64,000 bases of DNA from Isoperla grammatica (Eukaryota > Arthropoda > Insecta > Plecoptera > Perlodidae). The stretch lies in assembly GCA_945910005.1 (NCBI GenBank), contig OX246746.1, positions 27,427,075-27,491,074 of the forward strand. The letters run 5' to 3'. Under the pieces are notes generated by a model. The model was not told where the DNA came from. It saw only the letters and a list, made by a program, of their open reading frames with translations, and searched no databases. Each line of letters begins with the position of its first letter. Position 1 is the stretch's first letter. A program made the position numbers and the translations under genes. Below are positions 36,401 through 51,400 of the stretch, piece after piece.

Positions 36401-39400
36401 TTTACTTTTAATACTACAATTTTTTTACTACTTTTTCAATTTTAAGTTATTTAATTAATTAATTAATTAATTAATTTTTCAATTAATTAGTAAGTTTATT
36501 AACACAAAAATCAATTTTTCATAGTCACTTTCATTAAGATAACCTTAAACTGTTTAATTTGCTTTGATATTTATTCGCCTCGATGAAAGCTATCATTTGA
36601 GTATGCCCATACTCATAACAACAAAACCAATTTATATTAGTAAATAATTAATAACTGTAATTAATTTATGATTTCACTGGCATTAATTTCCGCATTGTGA
36701 CATAATTTTCTCATTTTTCATAGCGATCTGACAATTGTATTGTATTTATATGCACACAGCAAACATTTTTTAAAAATTCAATGACAAATCTCATGTTTGA
36801 CCTTTTGATGACCTCTGCTGACCTTAGAATCAATAACAAGTTGTTAAGTTATTTTTTTATTAAACGTAAGTTTGATAAGCTTTCGTTTCATACCAAACAC
36901 GTTATGTTTAAAAAAGACAAGATTTTTTTATTGAAATTAATTACTTTTTGATTAATTGGTTGATTAGACCCATCCACCCTATGTGGATTTTAGAGAATTT
37001 TGACTATGTTAAACAATTTCAGTTTCTGAATCGATTGATACCAAATTTGCTTCTGTTGCAATTTGTCCGGGGTTAGGGCTAAAATCGAAGTATAGACTCC
37101 GGACCACAAACTAAGCCACACAAGTCAATAAGCCGCTCATGTTAACTGTATTGGATTTTTTTGTGTCAAATATATATGTCTATTCTTGAACAATTTGGCT
37201 TGTAAACTGTCCATGAACACTTTCTCGATCAAAGAGGCAGTTTTACACACGTTGTTACGCAAATTAATATTTCAACTTGTGTAGGCTGCGAAAAAACAAA
37301 CACACAAAGCTTACAGTAATCGACAAAATTACAACACACTCCAAGGTGCCAGAATGTTGCGCTTAGTAAGAAACATTTTGTTGTAATGCCAAGCTATTTT
37401 CCTGAATAAGTAGTTAAAAATAGTCCACTACATTGGTCACTTCATTATAATGAAAAAGTGATTCTTACCGGCGATTTGGTTATGCATCAGCTTAACAATG
37501 AACTTAAAAATGTTCAGACTTCAGATATTACAATTGGTGAGATTTTTATTTCTGTATTGAATTAAATAATTTAGGATTAATTATTGAAATAAAAATCGTA
37601 TAACAAATCCAATATTTGATAGTATTTAAATTCCTGGATTAGATAGTATATAACCAAATTCCGCATATCTTGAAGCAATCTCAAGATATCAACAAAAACC
37701 CGTTAAAATATCGAGTTAGGTTATGTTTCCCCTCAATACCTTTGAGTCAACAGTGTCCTCTGAAACGGTCTGGATGGTGCCGGCGCTGCGCAGCTCCTTC
37801 TCGCGTTCAGTGGCCTCGTTGATCTCCTGTTGGATGCGGTTGGTGGCGAGTCTGTGCTGGACGCTGCGAGGGTCGTTGGTGATAGCGTTGCGGTGAGTGC
37901 GCCGCACCTCCTGCTTAGCGAGGGGGGCAGGTTGCCCTCCGAGGGGGGGCAGGCGCTTCTCTCGACGCAGCTCGTCTTCGCGCTCCCGAGCCAGCCGGAT
38001 CTCCCTCTCAATGGGCGTTTCCTTCTGATTCCTACACAATACAACACTTGCATTTGATTTTCTGTGTTATTTACAAGAACAGAAAGGGTTATAATGTTGC
38101 CCCAAAGAAAAAGTATTCTCATGCTTACACGAAATATCCGGGTCGAATAGTAGCAACTTATCGTTCTATTTCTCTTGTTCCTACCATCTAATTGAAAAGG
38201 CTCATTAGGAATAATTTACGAAATTCGGTTGGTTACCTGGAAATTCTAAACCAATGAGGCTTGTGCACTCTACTAATCGGAAGGCTACACTTAAAAATGT
38301 GTGCAAGAACGCCAGGAATGTATATTGATTTTCGTTGAATAAGCTTAATAAAATACAGTTAACTTTTTTTTACCATTTTCGAATGAAAATAGCCCGGTTT
38401 TAAAAACTTTTCTTGCTTTTTTTCTTAAATGTATTCTGTCTGATATCTTTATGTCTAACAACTTTAGTACATCAAGCTTAACTTGCAACGGGATTACTAA
38501 TTATTTAGACCACTAGCACCGGTTGACATTGCCGTTCATCGGACACGCCTACTTTCATCGCCGCTCCTATCAATTAAATTAATAATTTCCTGTTTTTAAA
38601 TTTGAAAGTAACATTCCCCCAGGTTCGCCATAAAATGTTCCTTATTCACGGTAGATTGGTAACATTCACTTTAATTAGCAGCCAATGTAAAGACGTCGTT
38701 GCCGAAGTTATGTCCACTATCTACGAGTTTACACATTCCAATAAGTTATCAAGCGACGTAATCGCTGCACGGTACAATGTTATCTCGGTGATAAAGCTAT
38801 TTGCGAGCGTTTGCGTTTCAGTTATAGCCATGATTGTTTTCAAATGTGATAATCATAATGGAAATTTCAATCAAACAGAATCAATCGCAATTTAAACGAG
38901 CTATAAAACAGTATTGGTTCCACGAATTTCAAGCATGCTCATGAAGGAATGTACAACTCTCGCTCTTATTAAACACCTAGGCCTGGATTCACAAAGGTGC
39001 CTAACTCTTAAGTTATCCTAAGTTAGGCAAATCCTATTCCTAGCTAGATAAATCATCTCTGGGTATTGCTACACATTCACAAATAACATATTATTAGTTA
39101 AATTGTTTATATTCTACTTTGTTTATCTTTATGACATTGCAGAACAACATAATATGCGTGATTTATATCACTAAGATTTGCCTATACTAGGACATCATAG
39201 CACTTAGGCACCTTCGTGAATGAATGCCCTGCCATGTAAACATTATTCAGTGACTGCAGTAACAATTACCAATAACTTTTACCTATAACTTTTTTTTTAC
39301 CACTTTGGAACATGTGATATTAAGAAAATGTTGAGTTGTAAACGAGATGTATACCTATATAAAATATGATGTTTCACAATCAACACATTACATGATTTCG

Positions 39401-42400
39401 GATAACAGTATTTGAACATTTTTTTTAAAAGAACAAAATTTCAATGGCTTGCATATACAGCTTGCTCAGTGCTCACATAACTGAACAGTGAACAACTTTT
39501 AGTTTATTATAGTCTGACTCTATTACAAGTAAATAAATAAAATACATTATTTGCACATTATTGCCTATACTTTCTATTGTCCCACTATACTTATATATAA
39601 CAAGAAACTACCGACACCGAGTACACATTACGGGCTGGACTTTAATTGTACACTGTACCCACAACGTTACAATATAGGCTCTCCTAGCTGTCTAAATTTA
39701 TTGACTAATTTACCTCTGACAAATCCTATATAAAGGTGTATGGCAACAGAGAATATCTCTAATCAGATCCATATAGTATTGAGCAATAAATACAATGTCA
39801 GGCTTATCAACGAATGTGAAATCAAAGAGCCATAGAAACGAACACCCCGCCCTTGTATTGTGTGTCAATTGAAAACGGTCTACGCACTAAAACCTTGCAT
39901 AGAGATACGTTATTCCCTTATAAATACTTGCCCCGAAACAACCTGTGTCATAGATGAGTGGATCGTAGCCAACCGGCGAGCCCCAATATCAATTACCGAT
40001 CGCTGGTTGGCTACAAACCACTCGTCTATGAACGACCATAGCACCGGTGAGGTGGTTTTCGGGGCAAGTATATTTTATAAGTAGCATGAAAAAACATTTT
40101 TATTATTATTGCTACATCTGCAAATATATATATATATATATATAGGTATATCTATGAATATTTTTCAAGAACACTCTTGACGTGGATGTTATGTGAAATC
40201 CAGAAATTAAGAAACCAACTCCGACTGGGAATCGAACCCAGGTCTCCTACTTGCCTACATATTTATAGGTATCTTTACCGATTCACTGTAATTATTTATT
40301 TAATAATAAATTCCAATGTACAGCCGATGTTCGCAGACAGTTTTTTTATTCAGAGGTGGAGACGAACATAATATAATATCATCTACTTTTAGTTTTCGGA
40401 TAGCATTACTCAGGCCCCTACGATTCCTATACAGTCTTTAGCAATCCGTATCATTGAATACAAACATCATTAAAGTTGAGGCATATAAAACTGAGGTATT
40501 GTGATACTGACAATATAATATACAACTTATTAGGAAACGTGTTTTCAAAAGTGTGTTCTACTGAGCAGGATAGAAATAGAATGACAACACCTCCCAATTC
40601 GAGTAATGTTTCAACACTCTTCTTGCAGCAAGCATTGCATTGTGTCAACGTTGTGTACGGCTACGCCACTATAGTACTAATCTTTCAGGTTTCATGACCT
40701 CTTGATGCGAGGCAATCATTTGGCGACTAAACTACTTTAAACAAATGTATATTTAAATACACTGTACGCTGAGAATTCGTAGAAAGAGATATAATAATTA
40801 AAAACAAAATTATGATTCACCCGTGTTTTTGAAATTGTATGTGGCGTGTACATTCATTTGTAGAAAATTCTCAAACATTTGCTATGAATTGTTAAAAACG
40901 GTCCGTGAAAATGACCCACTGTTAAGAGCCACTGATATGTGTTTGTAGTTTGTACGTAGGGCCTACGCTACATATAACTAATCCTTCAGTATATCTCTCC
41001 TTCCCAACAAAATTAGCACAAGTTCGTAAAACAGGACCATTTCCACTGTAGATGACTAAAATCTAAGAAAAAAAGAACAATACAAAATATATTCGACCAT
41101 TTTGTTGAATTTTAGTTTGAAATTTGTAATGTTTCTTATTTTAGCAACATTTTAGTGGAAATATTCCTATTCTAATCGTCTGTTATAACCTGTACCACTG
41201 AACGCGAGTTATTCCTTATAAACTCACATTATTTAAACATTGGTAAATGCACTCAAAAACACTTGTTGTTGATTGGATGATTGATTTAAAATGGTTTCAA
41301 ATACGAAATTCCTGTATCCACCACGACTTAGGTTGCACTTTGTTTAAATCAACTGAAAACCACCCTTGTAGGCATGTAGTAGGCCTATGTACTAAGAGCA
41401 GTAAACATAAAGTTGTTCATTCCTTTATTGAAATTTCTTATTCTATCTTTTCAAATTACGATTTTCGTAATGTCATGTCTGTGTGCCTCTAAATAATGTG
41501 TAGCCCTAACTTTAACCATAGATCGAATCCTTGAAACTTCTTCTAATAATACGTTTTACGAACAAGATACACATTTAATATTCAAACCGAATGATAGTTA
41601 ATAATATAATATACTGAACTATGAGAAGTATTACAACATACGGTTGTAGTTACAGCAAAACCTACGGGACACGCGGCTAAAATTAATTATTATGCTTCAT
41701 ATTGAAATGTATGTTACAATTAAAAATAATCTGTTAACATCGGGCCTCAGGAGTTGATAGCTTGTCTGGTTTCCTAGCCTTCAGTTTATGGAGGAAATGA
41801 CGTATTTCGCGTAGCGGACGCATGCAGCGCTTCACCGTTGCGTGTAAAAGGGACATAAAACAATGCAAGGCATCACTATTCACTATCTAGCTCAGAGCAA
41901 GGTAAAAACACTAGCGTCAAAGAATATCAGACAGCGTGAAAGTCGGTAATTAAAAGAAATTACAAGAATCTCCCACTTGTGACTGTGTATTACTTAAAAT
42001 AAAAAGGAAAACACAATGTGATAAAATGTTTTGAGAATTAGTAGGACTATACAGTATACACTACTGTTCATATAGTCGAAATTAAAATATATATAAGCAA
42101 TATATAGAAGCACAACAGATCTCTTCAACAGGTTCAACTCTTCACCTACAAATCCAGTGTCAAGGCAGTGGTTTTCTGTTTTCTGTTTTGTTTTTTTAAT
42201 GTAATAAAATATTGGGAATAGAAACTCGAATATAAACAAAAATTATGGCTCATCATAAAGGACCCAGGGGGAATTTACGTAGCTAAAATTAGGCATAAGC
42301 GTTAGATTAAGACATCCTTTGGGTTGGATATGTTTTAGGAGACGGAGACAAAAAACTTGATTTTAGGTTTCTCAATCGAAATGTTCGCGTATTATTTAGC

Positions 42401-45400
42401 TACTGACAGTAAAAAATGTGTTTTTAAACGAAACTAATTCGCCTTACTTCACTACTCAAAACTATATTACAGTACACCAAATCAGCTGTCGAGCTAACAT
42501 ACTTGACAATTGACACTACTATTTACTATACAAAAGTCAAACTTGAAATAATACGGATACAGGGCATCAACAGTACAGTTAACCTACCTTAACAGGTGTC
42601 CTTTCAAATTTCAATTCGCTTCATATTTCACCACACTCAACTCAAAGTTATGGGCGAGTGAGCTACTGTCTAACAGTCTACCAGGTGTTGGGTCCAAGCG
42701 AAGACATATGGCTAACTTAGCGTAAAATAATATAAATGAATATCAGGTCTCACCTCGAATTCGGGTTGACTTTTCTTAACCCTTTGATGAAAATTGGTTC
42801 TTCTGCTAGGCCTAGGCTATTATCACGGGTCCTTTGAAGAACACAAGAACATCACATGTTGGTGTTAACGGTCTGAGAGAAACAGTCAGATAAACCGCAA
42901 CCCAACGTGTTATGTTGTGTAGCCCCCCCCCCCCCTTACCGTCCCCCTCCCCCTCCCCCACCCAACCGTCGTACTTCTGCCACCTGCCGTCGCCACTGAT
43001 GCACATTAGTACAACTACGTCACTTTAAGGCTGGTGTGTACGCATCTTTTTCAATGTAATTTCAATCACGATTTAGAGTTTAAAATTGAACCTGGAATTT
43101 AATAAGTTGTTAAGTTACCTCCAGGCTAAATTATTATAGCAATTTAATGTTTTATTTAGCCAAATAACACAATGTATATTACCGGTTAAATTTGGAAATG
43201 GATTGTTGATTCTGCATACAAAAAAATACAAAATCGTCATGTAAGCAACAACATAGATGTAAATAATGTGATGGAATTTCATCGATATCTAGAGATTGAT
43301 AATTTAAATGTATTGTACATTAAGCGTTTATAATAATTTCTAATATTTCGTGAATTCGACAAGGTACAGTAAAGATAAAACTACACTGGATTCTGGTAAC
43401 CAGTTGGTTATCTATACTGTGATTAAGATCAGCGTACACATCAGTCGTAACCATAAAACCACGCATTCGTTAATGATGTTAGTAAATCCATACCTTCAGA
43501 CATTAAACAGCACAATTCATTGCACAAGTTAGTTTATGACAAGAACTTAATTATTGTATGATGATCATGCTTTAATAAAGCGTCTGCTTCCATAACAGGT
43601 TACCAAATGACAAAGAATAACATTGTATTAAAATACCGAATGATATGCAAATTAAAATGAGAGAAAAATTATCTTAAAAAATTGTCTGTAATAACGAAAT
43701 TGTAAACAGAAAGCACTGATTACTCAATGACATCATAGTTCATACATTGTTTAGTTAAATTAACGAATTTTGGCGTAATTTGATGATAATGAAAAGTCCA
43801 ACGGTAGCCAATGAGATACCAAACAGTAGGATTGATCTGCTCCGTTCGTTGATTACAAAGCGAATTAAGGAAATCTATTGACATCGACTAATTGTAATTA
43901 TTTCTAGTAGTGTTTGTTGTATCTCTGTATTTTTAGTTTACTGCCATTGTATAGAAAGACAAACAAACTATGTATAGATTATAAATATTAATGTAGGTAT
44001 GTTTAAAAGATTTTTGTATGGCGCATCCAATTATGATAAAAATGCAGAATGATGTACGTTGCTCACGAAGACAATGAAGAGCTAAACAACAAATTTTCTT
44101 GCAAATAACTTGTAATCTTTTAATGAATGGCCTTACCAGTTTCCCGTTAGCAACAAACTACCTAAATGCAAGAGTTGTGCTATGCAAATTCTGTTGCAGA
44201 GTTATAATGCTCTCTCATAATCGAAGAGCAATCTTACCTGTCAAGGCTAGAGCTCAAGTAATTAGTCTATTAATAGAACATAAAGTATGAAGGTCCCGGT
44301 CTTACAAAGCAGACAACGTGGATGATATTATTGTTGAACATGCATGAACTGTGCTAATTGCGATAATTACTTTTAATAGTCGCGATGGGATCTAGGCTGC
44401 AGACGAAACTGATCTCTACAGGTTGTGGGATGACCTAAACTTTGTACAGTGTAGAAACTTTACAGGTGCGACGAGAAGAACTCTCATTAAAACTTGCTGG
44501 CTACGGTCGGATTTGTATTCAAGAAATTAAAAGTTGTAAATAGTTAATCAGTCCCATTGTTTGTGTTACATTTGACCTAATTATACAGTGAAGTGAATAT
44601 AAAAATATGATTGTAATTCCTTTTGAAAATACTGATATCCAATCAAACCAATTATGCCATATGCAGATATCAGTTGGGTCCTTAAGGGCAAAAGCGGTGT
44701 TCTCATAACATTTTTACACCACAGCATTATGAAGAATAAGTGCAAAGCTATACGATGTAACTTGTATGATTTATTGTTTGAATGAGCCACTTTTAACAAC
44801 TATGGCAAGTAACAAATAAAATTCCCTAATTTGATCTCAAACCTCAACAGGATTTATGAAATTGACTATGAAGACAATTGGAAGTACAGACTTTCAAAAG
44901 GTAGAACAATATATTTGTAAAACGAGTTTAGATCAAGTAATATAACTACATTATGTTATTGTACCAAGAAAGCTGCAGAAGTAAGCTAACTTCATCAGCT
45001 ACATAGCTTTCAATTGTTAGTAAACATAAACACAAAATGTACATTATGGATGGCGTTCTAACAATAATGACAGTGACACAGAAAACATATACGTAATTGT
45101 CTTTCATCTAAAACCTAAATGAAGATCTACCTAAATGCGTGTTTAGAAGTTTTCTGTTGGTTATTACGATCTTAAAGAATTAATTAAAATAAAAAAAATA
45201 AATATAATTTAATTCATGAATTACGAATTATTTGAAATAATTTCAAAACAATTATAATTTCCTCATTAAGTTACCTTTGCCCATATTTACCTCATGTATG
45301 CGGGGGCTTCCTCTTCCTCCGGTTCGTCCAGAGGCTTCACTGTGATTCGCCGCCGGTGGAAGGTCTCTGGGGGATGCGCCCCAGACCCAGACCCAGAACT

Positions 45401-48400
45401 ATGCCCAGAGCTCATTGAGTCCATGGACTGAGTTCTCTGGTGAGAGAAACTCCCTTGGTTGGGAACCTCTGGACTCATCATGCGGCTGAAACAAATACAA
45501 ATATATTTAATTTATAAAAAAAATAACATTTTAAAAACACTTGTGGTTGTCGATATTAAAATTTAGAGTTGTCAAGGAAATTTGCTCTGTTAGTGATATT
45601 TGTGTTGTGTATAATACAATTGTTTGCGTAGGAATCCCTACTGTACGGTTACACCAGTTGTGACTAATATCCCCGTTTTCAGGTGACTTTAGATGAGATC
45701 ATAGTGCTTGAACATTTTGGAAGAAACATATTTCTTATAGAGTTGTCTTAGGACTTATTTCAAGTATACACACAACGACTAAGGAAAACCTCCAGTCAGG
45801 ATTGCCGATGGCCGGAATTGAACCGACAAACTCCCGAATTAGAGTCTCGCTTGTTATACTGCTGAGCCACCTCTATCGGTGATCTGTGTATAGAATATAA
45901 TTGATTTTACATTGTTTTTTTTTTGCGTTCGAAACTCCAAACGCATTGAACTTCAGTACGGTCTTGAGTCTTGACAGACATAAGTCAATGACAGAACTGC
46001 GTATAATGTAATCACTCATGTTTTACCGTTCTAACATTGGAGTGCCTGTCTGCCTGCCATGTTGCCAATGCATCCGAGAAGTTGAAAAGTGAGATACTGG
46101 GAGGTGTAGAGAAAACAGATTTGACCTTTGGGGTTCACGGTCTAACGGTCAGTAACTGGTATATTGTGACTGGCATTCACAAACAATATCACTAGTATCT
46201 TTCTGAACATTTAACATTTCACTTCGTAAATAGTATCAGGATGTTGATGTGAAAGCATTGCACGTATGATCCAATGAAAGAATCAATAGGAGACAGCTTC
46301 AGCTGCTGATTACTTTGAGGAATATCAACACATTCGTATGAATAAGCTTTTTTATGTGCTAGTGCACTGATTTCTATGCGACCAAAATTAAAACCACATC
46401 GTTTGGCTTTCAAAAACATAAATAAAGTAATATAATTTATTTAATTAACTTGTAAGTCGTTAAAATGTCAATGCATTTTGAAAGGTGAATGGAGCTTGTA
46501 GTGAAATTAATGCAAGCCGGTTTAAATTGCAGTTTAGAATGTGGTTGATATATTACGTTATCTGATAAACTGATTATCAGATTCTTAAAAATAGATTAGA
46601 TATTTTATTAATTATAATTAACGTGCAACGGCGCAAATGCGCAATTATCTAGATTCTAAATTAAGGATTTAATTTCAAAACGTATATTAGACAATTATTA
46701 CCTAGTCTAGTTATAAATAAATAGTATCATTATGATTTTGGAGATTTTTTTTAGATTGGTGAAAATCCTATTTGTGATTGGAGGATGGAATAAAAATTGT
46801 TTTTAATAATACGCATAATATGATTGTATAATACACTGACATAAATGACAGCTATAAAACACGACCATATGCGAGATTCGAACCTAGGTATCTCAGTCTC
46901 ATACGACTTGGATCCAACAGTACATAAATCAAGGGAAACATGATTAATGTGTGTTTCTAAAGTGAATGTTGAAAGGGATCTACAATGAAAAATGTTATAC
47001 AAAAAAAAAACGATGACAATGTAATAATTGGACCAAGGCTAAAAGAAGGCGAGGTAGAAATACATCTCGCTGCATGGGTGTGTTCAAGAACTGCGTATTT
47101 ACGACCACACGGGCAGTGGACGCAACTCTATTCGGAATTACACTGGCTGGTTTTCTCAGCTGAATTCTCAGAGAGCCCTGAAGATGTCACCTTTGTTAGT
47201 CGTGACCAAATATTTAGTTACTAAACATACATGTTTTGGTAGACGAGTCTACGCCTGAACACACGAATCCTATTGCAAAACGATGTTGTTGCAAGGAGAG
47301 CAATGGCAAGAATAGAATTTGCAGAAAAATGACAAAATATTGAGACACAGAAAACGGTTGGCCAAGCTTGTTATTATACTAAACAGTTATTTTCCACTGT
47401 TATTTATTTTAGTACCAACGTTGAGCATATTTACGTTATGTAAAATGCACCACCTGGCCGTCCATGAGAATTGTGTCCGGTCATATAGCCTAATATAATG
47501 GCGACAGCAAAAATATTATTAGTCACAAATCTGTTTTTACATGTCCAGTAAAAAATATAGAGTCGACTTATTTAAATAGAAGTTATCTCAAAAGTTACAT
47601 CAAGCCTAATGGCGTAACATACTCAACAGTAGCAAGCCTTGATGTGTGTGCTTTCTGTGTTTCTTCACAACATACATGATACGCGATTCTATAAAAAATG
47701 CTAAATCAACAACGCTAATTCCATATGTCTGATAAACGTATTATCACTGCCATGTCTGACAAAAAACAAATACATGATAAATCTGTAACTTTTCTTTAGA
47801 TGAAATTAATATAAAAATGTGTTAGAAACCAACTCCGACCGGGAATCGAACCCAGGTCTCCAGCTTTCCTCGTGGACGTCCTTTTCTTGCTTCGGGTGTG
47901 CGTTAAAGGCTTATACTCGTTTCATTCAAACAATTTCCCCTAATCACCATTCATTAAATTACCTCTTCTCTAGACCTGAGTACAGCTCTTCCATTATTAT
48001 GTGTAGTTTATAATCATCATAACTACGATTCCATACAATTAAATGTTAGTGCAAAGTCAAAGTGACCTATTCACTACTGAATTTGTTTCAGTCGCAGGCA
48101 GGGTTGACTTTCACACTTGTGTTTCCCTGATGATTATTAATCCTCCAATTAGAGATGCGTTGTTAAAACAAGTGAAATTGTAGACAGCCTACTTATTATG
48201 CATCACACGGACTAACATGTGAAGAAAAACAGATAATTATGATACTTTGCACTTTGCACTTGACTCTCATTGTACGGGTAATAGCGTTAGCTTTTCTCTG
48301 TTGATGTATAAAACAAGAAGTAAGAAATGCAGTTAGAAATAATGGACTACGAAAGAGGAAAAGGTATATTTTTAAGTTCGTTTTTTACTTACACATCCTG

Positions 48401-51400
48401 AAGCTGTCACACTATACTCATGAAGTGATCAATTCATAATTTAACAATTGCTTGTTAAAGATGTGTGATTATAACTAAAGGCTACAATTTTGGTCACGAA
48501 GTAATCAATTTCTTTTATTGTCTGTTATTGTGCACGAAATGTATAAAACGTGAACAATTAAGTTATTATATTCGCGATAATTTCAACAGGAAGTGATGTT
48601 ACTCAGTCGCATTTACCAGAGACACTGGCACTGATAAGAGTACGGAGAATTTGCTAATTAAAGTAACAATTTTAGTAAAAGTTATCCATCTACCTCGCAA
48701 GGCGTGGCAAATTTAAACAATTAGTGGTATCGTTGTGGCCCACGCCAGCTGAGTTTACGCTAAAACACTGAAAGTGTGAACGTGCCAACCACTTAAAGGT
48801 GAATCACATTGCGAATACTTGTCTAGCGCTACTGATAAGACTTAGTGACGTAACTTGTGTGTAAGTGATTTTGGGCGCGGATGTTTCGGCCGCCAACTAT
48901 CAACGTCTAGATATTATACTACTAGGAAAAATATATGTTACAACATATGGGCTCTGTGACGAATTCATATCCGTAATCGAATGTTTTGCGTAAAAGTGGT
49001 TTAAATGCGTATAATAAAAACCAACACGGAATGAGGCTTACGTATAGAAAAATTAAGTATCTATAGTAAAGATACTTAAAATAACATTACTCGTTTATTT
49101 GTAAGCATTCATTTATAATATTTGTGTCTCATTAAAAAAAATCCAAAATGTATTTTAATATCTCTTCAATTTTAAAATGTCGCATAATGGCTTGAGCACT
49201 GTATATAGTCAACCATTGCACAGCTACATAAATAATTCAGGTACCTATACTGCGACAAATTGTGGTATGAATAGACAAACAATACACAATGTAATGCAAG
49301 TTCTTTGCCTGCTGATTTCGATCCAACAAAACGAACATGACACTTGCTGCCTACCAAGTTAGTGTTCCAAAATAGCAACCAGCATATCCATAAATGTATG
49401 TTTTGGATTTTTATGCTTACAATCATTTATTTCAAACGCAAAGGGAAACCTATGACATTCTAAGATTATTTTTTTTATTTTAGCTTGCTACAATACATAG
49501 TGGTTTAGAAGTTCCGTTAGGAAAGGTCTAACCGATATATTGCCAAGACGCTTGATCTGCACCTTTTATCCCACAGCCGCAGTGAGTCAATAAATCATGT
49601 TAGATCTCAGTTTAGCCTCAAGACATGAACACATTGACAAGATAATAGGCAGGTTTGCTAATTTAGTGGTACTTTGAGTTGTTATTACGGTTAATGTAGG
49701 GCATAGTTCGCATTTCGCAGGATTATATTCCTGCAGTCAAGAAAAGTTAATAAACATACATTTTCCCTTTTCAGATAACTGTACACCGACAACCTCACTT
49801 CTTTCCGATATAATATTATTACACCTATCAATGGTTCTTGTATTGACTCGTTTAAAATTACAGACAGAACAGTTAAGAGCTTGTTAAACATGGAAAATGT
49901 TGGTTGGTGGTTGGTGGTGGTTGGTTTCGTCAACTTCAATTTGCGGAAAACCAATGATCAGATTTCGATGACAGTTCTTTAAAATACGCAGCCGTCTCTT
50001 TAGACAGTAACTAAATAAACGTTCTAGTTATAAAATGTCCTCAACGAAAATTTACAGCATGCACTAGTATGCAGGGCGCGTATTTCCACGGCCTAACCGC
50101 GCCTCGAAACCACATGTTTTAGGTTATATTTAATCATCTTCTGAAAATATTTATCATAGTCTATATGAATGTGTGTGTTACGGGTCTTTCTAATCGGCAC
50201 CATGGATTTGAAGTTTTTCTTGCTACACCATTACTTGTGACGGGAATCCACAAGTGCAAGTGTGCAACTTGGCCACCTCTATGAGCAACGGTCCTCACGA
50301 AACACGAGTCTCAATGTTACCAGCAGATCAAAGTTGGTTGCAACAAAGTAGATATTACCATAAACAGTAATTCATCAGAAATGTAATTTCGCAAGAATGT
50401 GTGTGTGAACTATTCTCTTGCAACACGGTATAGCTCGGCCGCCCACGAATCAGCTGTTAGATGTGTAGGAAGCGAGTGAGCCAGTGAGTGAGGTACCGTA
50501 ACTCGTTGTACTGTCGCAATGCATGTTTATGGTTATCAGTTTGGACGCACGATTCTCATTAGTCGTTTCTTCATTTTTCACCTGAAATTTCAACTATTTT
50601 TGTAAAGTTATGTGCTAATTATTTTCAAGTGCGTGTAGGTACTGTATTTTGCCGCTACATCCCATGTTTTCTCATAGATTACGATGTTCTTACTATAGAG
50701 AATGTTACGATAGTAGCGAGGTTTATTTTCTCAGATGCGAATATGCTGTAATAATAATAATAAATGCCGTGTCGATTCTCAAGGATAAACGAAAACATTA
50801 TTTAAAAAATTGATCATAGGCCTTCGTACTATTTTTTTTTATCCAGTACCTCTTGACTCGATGCATATTTACTCAGTGTTAGAATACAAGAAAGAAAATA
50901 TAGGCCCAGCCTCAGAGACTCGACAGTAATTTTGACGAATCCTTTGCTTCAACGATAAATGTGGTTGTGTTTTGACACTTCTCACAAAATGTTATTTAAT
51001 AACAACAATATCTCTATAAAAAAAAAATACTTTTTCTCACTAAATTCGTCGTCCAACAAGATAGATTTCACATCAAGAAGTTATTCCTCCGTGCGTGACT
51101 GGACATGAAGGACACTGCTTTTCCCATGATCCCTAAAATAGGAAGCAATGTTCCTGAAATGCACCAACTCTCTCTTGCAATACTCACTATTGTACACCAA
51201 TCTTAGCACACGGATGTGTAGTGGTCACCGTGGAACATTACCTCACAACGGACAAGCACGCGTGAAACTAGGCTACTGGGAGCGATGCAAATGTAGGCTA
51301 TCAGTGATTTTTAGATTCCCATCACATGTGCAAGATACAGTGTTCTAATTGGGCGGGGCTTAACCCTCTTATCACTCATTTTCGAGATAAAGCCGATCGC

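Larger units (their letters stand above)
33488..37105. mobile_element. 3.6-kb DNA element with about 600-bp terminal inverted repeats
   Basis: The ends GGTCCGGAGTCTATAC and GTATAGACTCCGGACC start arms that stay alignable to about 34075 on the left and from about 36490 on the right. Shared blocks include CGGACAAATTGCAACAGAAG, ATCCACATAGGGTGG and CAATACAATTGTCAGAT. Flanks share ACAA, which may be the target duplication. The interior (34080-36480) has minus-strand protein fragments with a stop, and a nested SINE. It fills most of the intron between exons 4 and 5. Superfamily not determined. Confidence 0.7.

Noticed and set aside
38602..38895. 97-codon plus-strand ORF with a hydrophobic stretch (VISVIKLFASVCVSVIAMIVF)
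   Set aside because: Starts at a non-ATG codon, lies antisense in an intron, and has no motif or neighbouring exon.
46860..46925. Possible tRNA on the minus strand (B-box-like CCTAGGTTCGAATCTCGC)
   Set aside because: No convincing A box or acceptor pairing; probably a relic of a SINE.
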